Shown here: piece by piece, positions 57,060-64,000 of the stretch
Layout of the letters: each line of letters starts with the position of its first letter
Position numbering within the stretch: position 1 is the first letter of the stretch
Source: Patiria miniata
Lineage: Eukaryota > Echinodermata > Asteroidea > Valvatida > Asterinidae
Length of the DNA: 64,000 nt
Assembly (NCBI RefSeq): GCF_015706575.1
Contig: NW_024037051.1
Span: 15,287,016 to 15,351,015 of the forward strand
Direction of reading: 5' to 3'
Position numbers and translations under genes: made by a program
Notes under the pieces: model-generated
The model's input: only the letters and a program-made list of their open reading frames with translations
Told to the model about the DNA's origin: nothing
Database searches by the model: none

Positions 57060-57330
57060 TTTTCCCCATCCCACCACGTCCCGGGCAAAAGTACACTTAG
57101 AGGGGTCAGCGTACTTCGTCTCAGGTCACGCTGATATTGATTTCTGATTGAGATGGTGTTCCCATCTTCGGCCATTAATGCGTCTTTATTTAGCCGCTCA
57201 CTTTATACAGAGTGCAGTGGAACCGAGCGTGTGAACCGCTTCATTTGTTTCAAAGGGTTGCGCACCTTCCGAGTGGAAATTCTTTGATCATAAATTTTAA
57301 TCAAGGGGAGAAACAAAGGGGTGGGGAGGG
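57060..57330. promoter_or_regulatory. Candidate regulatory island in the NR0B intron
   Basis: Repeat-free, balanced composition, with TCAGGTCACGCTGATATTGA, a TTTCAAAGGG word and ATTAATG. Not open in any convincing exon frame. Inference only. Confidence 0.25.
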
Positions 57331-58003
57331 GAGATGATGGCAAAGTAAAACAAAATGACTGCATAGTGTTCGTGTGATCATTTAGATGAACATACGTACA
57401 TTGAAATCAGCTAAAACTGAACCGTTCATCATGCTAAAAGAAGAGCTTATTTCATCAGATATATAATTTTAAATGTACAAGTTACATTTCAATTTGTATT
57501 CCACAACTTTCCTAGTTTTGACTATCTTACATGTACATACTCGGAGTTTACATTTCTTTTTTTGTTCAAGACCAAACTAGTGTGTATGCAACACTTCCAA
57601 ATTTGAACCTGAAAATCAAACCGATTTTGTCAGTGTGGGTTGATAGTGCAGATGGCTTGTTGTGTTATCCAAATTGTCTCGTTGACTCTTACCACCTGTT
57701 TGTCAAATTGACCAATCAGATGCCACTCTGTTTTCTTGGTCCTTGGCCCAGAATGGCACCCTGTGTCGGAGGTTTGAACTTGACTTGAACTTGCTCTGAC
57801 AGGGTGTACTTGTGTCATTAGTGTATGGAATTGCAATGTCTAGATCCCAGTAGTAACACAAAAAAACACCATGTCTAAAATACTTCATTATATAAAAACG
57901 CGCTTGGAAGTTCTCCTAGTTTATGAATGTCGATGTTTTACAATACTTCTGTCATTTACTGCAAATCCGTTAGAGCTGACAAAAACGAGAGCATGTAAAC
58001 AAA

Positions 58004-58050
58004 GGGCTGGATAGCCCAATTGGTAGGGTGCTGATTCCTGTACAGTGATC
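58004..58050 (+). repeat. 5' fragment of a tRNA-derived SINE
   Basis: GGGCTGGATAGCCCAATTGG followed by TAGGGTGCTG resembles a tRNA acceptor stem and A box. The B box is missing. Confidence 0.45.
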
Positions 58051-58829
58051 TAAAAATCAAAGTTTGTTTGTGTTAATTTTTTTCCAACTACATGTTGTAA
58101 ATTAGTGGTACAGCTTAATTTGTCTGACAGTTTTCTTTTGAAATTGCCCAATTTTTGTTTCTTTTGAAATTGCCCCATTTTTGAAATATTCTTTTGGAGC
58201 AGTTCCTCATGATTTTCTCCATGTATTTCTTCGATGAGGTCATACTCTTCAAAGGACAACTCAAATTATTCATCATTCCCTCCGGGGAGCAGACGGTGTT
58301 CCTTAGAATGTATTTCTTCCTGTGAATGTATTTCGGCGGTAGAGTTTGCAGTGAGTAAGCCGAGATGACAGGAAGCTCAAGCAATATGAAAGTTCCTCTG
58401 AAGTCAGTCGTCATTCTGTACCTGAAATTCTGTATAAATTGTACCTTGTCTTTCCAATTCTTTGTGTAATACTCTGCAAGATCCTCTATCTTCGTTTTCC
58501 AATTCAAGACACTTGCACCGTGCTCATGTAGGTATTGCTCGTTGAAAAGATTGATATGAAAAGCAAATTATGACACTGAGGATTGAAATGTTAGCCAATG
58601 CTGATACTTTCAAAGTGACTTTTGAACTCTGATCTTTAAAAAAAATGGTATACATGTAAACACAAGTCTTTTGAAAAGCGACGGCATTGTATCTTTCAGG
58701 GCTCAACTGGATCTGGCAGCTAAGTGTAAATTGACATTAGGGTTTGGTTGGTGGGGTTCATGTCTTCTCACAGGCTGCACTTTTATCTATTTGGGTCAGT
58801 GCCTGCTGTGAAACTGGAACAAACCCCCG

Positions 58830-59060
58830 CTTTGGGTATTGATTGGCATCCCTGGCCGTTGCCTTGTAATGATTACCTGACGCGTAATACGCAAGAACGC
58901 ATTGCAATATTGGTTTAATCCCGGCGTATCACCAGCTCCCCTTCTCGGTCTCCCTCTCTTCCTTTTCCCCCTTGTTTTGTCGGTGGACAAGCCTCTCGCG
59001 CGCCGCTGCACAATCCAGCACTCGGGATTGACTGCGCTCCAGCATCTGTCAGCTCTAAAG
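58830..59060. promoter_or_regulatory. Candidate regulatory island in the NR0B intron
   Basis: Repeat-free, with CpG-containing words (GACGCGTAATACGCAAG, CTCGCGCGCCGCTGC) and TGTAATGATTACC. Overlapping open frames on both strands show no family. Inference only. Confidence 0.25.
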
Positions 59061-59704
59061 ACTGCCACCCACTGTCCGCGACCCCGAGCTCGCTTGCACT
59101 TTTTCTTTTCCCCCTAACCTCCCCCCTCCAGTTCAAAGCCGACAAACGGTGATGATGCCGATGCCGCGCTCCGCGCTCGTCGGCGTGGTCGGGAGATGAA
59201 TGTCCTTGAAGTCAAGCAGAAGAAATTCCAAGGTGAAAAACGGCGGAGGTCCCAATCTCTAAAGGCACATTTTGTCTGCTTGAATTGCTTATTATATCAA
59301 TTTTTATTGCAACCTTGAAGCCAGTTGGCGCACACGGAGGAGTGCATTGGGGTGGCGGCCTTGTTGTGGAAGCGAGAGAGGGAACTGTCGATGCTGTGTC
59401 AAGTCGAACTCTGAAGGGGGCAGGCGAAAACAAACAAAAAAGAAAAGAAATGGAAAACTGCCAGCTGATTTGCTGGCAGAAGTGGCAGGTTGCAAAGTTG
59501 GATTGAAGAAAAAGTTCTTGAGTCCTGAAAAAGTTGGATTGATAATTATCTTTGTCATGAGACATACAGCCAACTTACCGGATTTGGTAACAACTCGTGA
59601 TCTGATATGGATGGTAATCTCATTAGGCCCTACATGTTGTAAATTTAACGGTAGTTTTTTTATGCCAACGACTTTTTTCAAGAAAGTCTTCAGTTACAGT
59701 CATG

Positions 59705-60055
59705 GTTCGACCTTAACTTTTTCACTAGCCAGCCGGGCTACTGAAACAGACTCTTAACTAGCCTGCGGGCACTTTCACCCGCCCGCATGTTTCTCTTTTA
59801 TGTCTCATAAACAACAATGTGCATACATGTAAAACGTGTATCCTGAGGCAATCGTGTCAGTTTTTTAATAATAACAGTTAATAAAATAAAACACGAATTG
59901 ATACAGGTTTGCTTTCTGAATTAAATGATTTATTTCTTCCTGTCATTTCCTCTTCACCATAGCCCAGCTGGGCTTCTTAAAAAATAGTTTGACAAGCCCG
60001 CTGCTATTTCGACTAGTATTTGGCTAGCCTGCTGCTGCTAGTGTCAAACCCTAGT
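59705..60055 (-). mobile_element. Non-autonomous transposon family C, copy 2
   Basis: Inverted, diverged match to 5465-5905. Shared words include GGTTCGACCTTAACTTTTTC, CCGGGCTACTGAAACAGACT and ACGTGTATCCTGAGGCAAT. Ends at CAAACCCTAG. Confidence 0.75.
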
Positions 60056-60305
60056 CATACTTATACATAACTGTACAGAAAATGCAGAGCCAGCCTCACC
60101 TACTCCATTTGCACTTCAAAAAAACAAAACTTATAGTGTGAAGCAAAACAAAATGCTTGCTCTTTGCTGCACCCTTGCTTACAATGTAGGAGTAAAGCGT
60201 CTTGCCTGAGGACACCGGGAACATCATCTCCAAGAGTCCCCAGCCCGCACACATATTAATCCATTTCATTTTCTTATGAAGGACAGAGTTGGATGACTTC
60301 ATAGC

Positions 60306-60322
60306 AGGGGGGGGGGGGGGGG
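60306..60322. repeat. Poly-G tract
   Basis: Run of about 17 G, capable of forming a quadruplex. Confidence 0.85.
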
Positions 60323-60599
60323 CTAGGGCAGGCCATTGTACATCTTAGTAATAAATGTCACATTTGAAGAGCTTAATTATTTCCAATTTATAAGGTCAAG
60401 TGATGATTTTTGGGCGGTTGAGTGGAAATAGGTCGGGCGTGAAGTTGCGTCAGCTGATGAGTTGCGAACTTGCGAATGATACAAGTACCTATATAATACA
60501 AGTTGATTTACCCGTTCACAGATCGGGAAGGGCGTATTTCTGTTGGGGTTGAAAATGTGGGGAGTTAAATGTAAATGGGGGATTTAGTTGAGAAGACAT

Positions 60600-60722
60600 G
60601 CAGAAAACGATCTGTGGTGCGATCAAGGCAATTTCTGACCGCTGTAGTAAAACCAATTGTTTGAGCAAAAGATCATCTTTTAAACATCATTTTCGAGTTG
60701 GATCAGCTATTCAGAGCAATAG
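60600..60722 (-). repeat. Fragment related to the interior of the 30716 element
   Basis: The complement reads GATTCTATTGCTCTGAATAG and, further on, ATCTTTTGCTCAAAC and GGTCAGAAATTGCC, aligning with 30828-30960. No inverted ends found here. Confidence 0.7.
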
Positions 60723-61659
60723 AATCATTATAGTTGGCTAAAATTGTTATTCGGGGAAAACAAAGTGTGTTAAATGTCAGATAGTGTGGCTGTTGTGTGT
60801 GTTGGAAAAAAAGAAAGAAAAATTGGACATCTGTGTGCATGTTCTCATCTGGATTAAGAAACCTTTGACAATGTGGTCTACGCACAAATTGTAAATTGAT
60901 TTTCCGCCCTTTTTGCGCGTCGAAAAGTGCAAGTACACTCTGCACTTTATAGACATATCGGGGAAAGCACTCGGCGTGCGGTTGTGCATTTGTGCACGAA
61001 ACAAGGTTTTGTAAACGGGGGATTGATTTTTTTGCGTCTGCAAAGGTTCACGAACATTCATGAATCACACAATGTGCAGTTTCTTATCTCAGGTTTTTTT
61101 GGCCCGATTGTACTAGGATTAAACTTTGTTTCGGTTCGTTGTGTTTTCCCACCCTCGTTTTGTTTCAGTGGATTTCAGTTGTTTCCTCCATTGCGTTAAG
61201 ACAACTCCAGAGTGGTAGTCCTTAAAAAAAAAACCAATGAACCAACCGAAATCATTTTTGTTATGTCTATCTGTTTACATCAAATGTATTTTTTGTTCAT
61301 GGCTTTTGTTTTATCCAAACATACATTGGCAAATCTGGGTTATAATAATCAAAATCTAGTGTAAATACCTACCTGCATGTGTACGTATGGTCCACGTACA
61401 TGTGTATGGTGTAGCATATTTTTTAACGATAAACGATAAACTTTCATCAGAAAGTCCCCCTGCCAATTTTAGAGAGGCTATAAATTTTGTGTAGCATTTT
61501 GCAGTGGCGCTTCTGTGGGGGAAAGGGGGGGGGGGGTGATCTTTGCGAATGTCACCAGGGATCACATGTTAACCCAGATAAGTGTTAACATTAACGCTGA
61601 AAGCTTTGTCCCAAGTGTCAGGGTTCGGAGACAAGGGAAGGCTTAATTTAGTACTTCGG

Positions 61660-62390
61660 AAAACACAGACGCGTACATGTCTGAAACCTTCCCCGCAATC
61701 TTGCGAGACCACGTGAGGGCTGAACGTACATGTACATGTATCTTTGCAAGACTGCATGCACATGTACATCTACATACCGGTATGTACAATGTACTCTGTG
61801 TTATCATCAGTGAAACTCAATTGTGAATGTGCTGTGGTTCTGAAGACTATCCAACAGAATCGTGGGAAACAAAGCAAGGGAGGGGGCACATGTACATGTA
61901 CTTGTAACCCTCTGAGTCACTTGAGGGCATCTGATCTCTCCCCCTCCCCTCCCCCCCCCCCTCACTCCCCCTATCCACTGCTTTAAATCATGGTTCTAGC
62001 CAGAAAATGTTGCTTGGCAATTTGATGTGCTGAGCCAAAAGCAGAGAGCAGCCATCCAGGAGGAGTTTTATGCACAATGTACAAAATGTAGTAGCTCCCA
62101 TGAAACTTGGGATGGTAATTAACATGTTCTTGCTAGCACAGAGGTTTAATAGCACAGTTGTATGCATTATAAGCTCGATGAAATCATCCCTCGGGTCACG
62201 AGTGTTTTGCTGTTTGTAACACAAACCGGTTGTAAACATGTACAGAGTCTGACATTGGGAAAGGTACATGTATGTGAACATGTAGTCACAATTTGAACTT
62301 GAACTTTGACCTGTTATGTTGCATTTTACCAGCTACTGATCAGCCACAAACATGTACACAATGTACATGTATGAAGTTAGCTATCATGAG
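61660..62390. other. TACATGTA-rich stretch
   Basis: ACATGTACATGTA-type words occur repeatedly (about 61729, 61760, 61888, 62263, 62357). No exon recognised. The word is self-complementary and is common in the whole window. Confidence 0.5.
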
Positions 62391-63944
62391 TACCATAATC
62401 ATCTACATTACAAAACATACAGACTAGGTACTAGAAATATACAATACATAGGCCTAATGTGGGTACAACAATGTAAATATTATTGTGGCTTTTTTTTTTT
62501 TTTTTTTGACTAGACATGTTCTGCTCCCAAAATAGCCCTCTCCGCTCATTCCAGCATTGTTGATCACTTACCAATTACAAACACAAATTCAGTATTCACT
62601 ATTCATTGCCGTGTGCCTTCGGGTCATTTTTCACTCTCTAAAATAGCCCTGACCTGGCCAGCTAGCCTCCATTGAGGGGTAAAGGTCGTCTTTTGTCCAG
62701 CGACCGGCCGGGGGACTCTTTCAGCGACAGCGCTATAATAATAAAAGAGCTACGACCGAAATGAACTTGACCGGGCAAAGCAAAACACTCAGCGATCTGT
62801 TTGATCACAATTGACTGTTTTTCAGGTGATTTGAGTTCTGTGGGTAAACAGAATTTGCATGTACATGTTTGATACAATTTACAAAATGGGAATAGAAAAC
62901 CTTGCACTTTGCAGGGCCGTAGTCAGCCTGGTTGAAGGGAAGGGTTGTGTTTACAATGAAGTGGACCTTTTCATGTCTTATAAACAGTTGATTACGCATG
63001 GAAATACACATTAGAGTAAACACATTAGAGTAAAACTCAAATGTCAATCGCGAGGAAAAAGAGGACCTGCAGCCGCCCCCTACCACCCCCTGCCTACGAG
63101 CCTGCTTTGGTGTTTTCCTCCATATTTTGTTTATGATTCAGCTTTGTTTTTCTGCCATGCACAGCAACAAAATGGTTGTGTCTTTACTTGTGCTATTTAA
63201 CTGAAATAATCATCTTTTTGAAATATACTTACAACTGTACCTGTGTTTCTATATGTACAGTGTAGTTGTGAGGGTCAGCTTTGTGGTCGATGACTAAGAG
63301 TGTTCTTCATTTTTTAATTTAAATACAATTTGAATTTTAGCATTGTCTGATGCTGTTGGAGAAAAAAACCACTGGCGTTGACATTGTTACCATTTTTTGG
63401 AGTGCAATTTTTGGGGAGGCTTTTATTGTTGTTTTTTGTTTTTGTAAGGCTTTCTTTCAACAGATCCCTATTAATCCAGCAAAAAAAAACCAAGAGACAA
63501 AATTTAAAATGTTGAGCAGTAATTGCCTATAATTTTTCACCCACGGTTTTTGTACATGGTCTGGGGCCCTGTTTTGAAAATGCTGTTTGAATTACGTGGA
63601 CAGGCGCAGGAAAGCATGCAGGGCCGACCCCAGTCTGCTGCTGACATGCAGCTGGAGTCTGGGCAGTCCTTGTCCGTTCTCGGGGGTCACTGACTGCTCC
63701 TGAATTAGAACCTACCATCTCAACACCCCTTTCAAATAATTAAACCCGGAATCGAAAATAAATTTTCTTTAAAAAACAAAAAAAAAACGGCGTGACGGCC
63801 TTGAAGGCTGTTGCATTATATATACATGTTTTTTTCAACCTCCCCCAAACGTTGTTTGCCAGCATGCCCTGTTAGCGAGTGTCTTTTGTGGCCGCTCTGT
63901 TTATCTGTCACCCTGCCTTTTGTTCAAGTTCAAGTGTAGTGGAC

Positions 63945-64000
63945 ACCCCCGCCAGCCTAGTGGTAGCGGCTCGCCTGCGCAGCCTTGAGGAGCGCGGGGT
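63945..64000 (+). repeat. tRNA-derived SINE, cut by the window end
   Basis: CCGCCAGCCTAGTGGTAGCG has the layout of a tRNA 5' half with A box. The sequence ends at GCGCGGGGT, just where a B box would follow. Confidence 0.5.

Larger units (their letters stand above)
55252..64000 (+). other. Putative NR0B intron to the window end
   Basis: Starts with the donor GTAAGTCGG. I looked for the remaining ligand-binding-domain exon (helices 8-12, an FFRP-like motif) in all frames and did not find it. The interval holds family A copy 7, family C copy 2, SINE fragments, G-runs at 60306-60322 and 61527-61538, and repeat-free islands at 57060-57330, 58830-59060 and 62560-62760. The gene's true 3' end may be beyond 64000, or the later part may be intergenic. 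Confidence 0.4.

Noticed and set aside
55252..64000. Second coding exon of the receptor
   Set aside because: Searched for, not found: no frame shows the helix 8-12 pattern after an acceptor in phase 1.

Overview
The window is eukaryotic nuclear DNA: AT-rich, intron-scale gene spacing, almost no long open frames, and dense small repeats. Frequent TACATGTA and GGCCTAC words, the many short non-autonomous transposons and an invertebrate-type NR0B gene suggest a marine deuterostome invertebrate, most likely an echinoderm. This assignment is inference; no single feature in the window proves it.

Only two protein-coding loci are well supported, both on the + strand. (1) Left end: the last two coding exons of a WD40-repeat protein (717-824 and 12781-12931), separated by a repeat-filled intron of about 12 kb. 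Both exon edges at the junction are phase 1, and joining them rebuilds a WD40 blade. (2) Right end: a DNA-binding-domain-less nuclear receptor of the NR0B group (DAX1/SHP-like). Its main coding exon is 54513-55251, ending at a strong donor inside the ligand-binding domain. A promoter-like block with two CCAAT boxes and a DR4 hormone-response-type element, plus a putative non-coding first exon, lies about 3 kb upstream (51124-51681). The last coding exon was not found and probably lies beyond the window. A weaker exon candidate of unknown family is at 44777-44998.

The rest, about 13-51 kb, is a gene desert with two components. The first is small mobile elements in several families. Family A: seven copies of about 500 bp with TTAAAGGG...CCCTTTAA ends and a palindrome that covaries between copies. 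Family B: four piggyBac-like elements with TTAA flanks. Family D, family E and foldback elements are also present, together with short CRE-bearing hairpins, tRNA-derived SINEs, and a textbook nested hAT-type insertion with an 8-bp target duplication. There are also minisatellites at 13.1-13.5 kb and 35.8-36.1 kb, (GACTC)-type satellite blocks, several local tandem duplications and long G or C runs. The second component is repeat-free, high-complexity islands (for example 17.3-17.5, 36.2-36.4, 37.1-37.3, 42.7-42.9 and 43.55-43.8 kb, and two in the NR0B intron) that look like conserved regulatory DNA rather than exons. No rRNA gene, intact tRNA gene, CRISPR array or autonomous transposase was seen.
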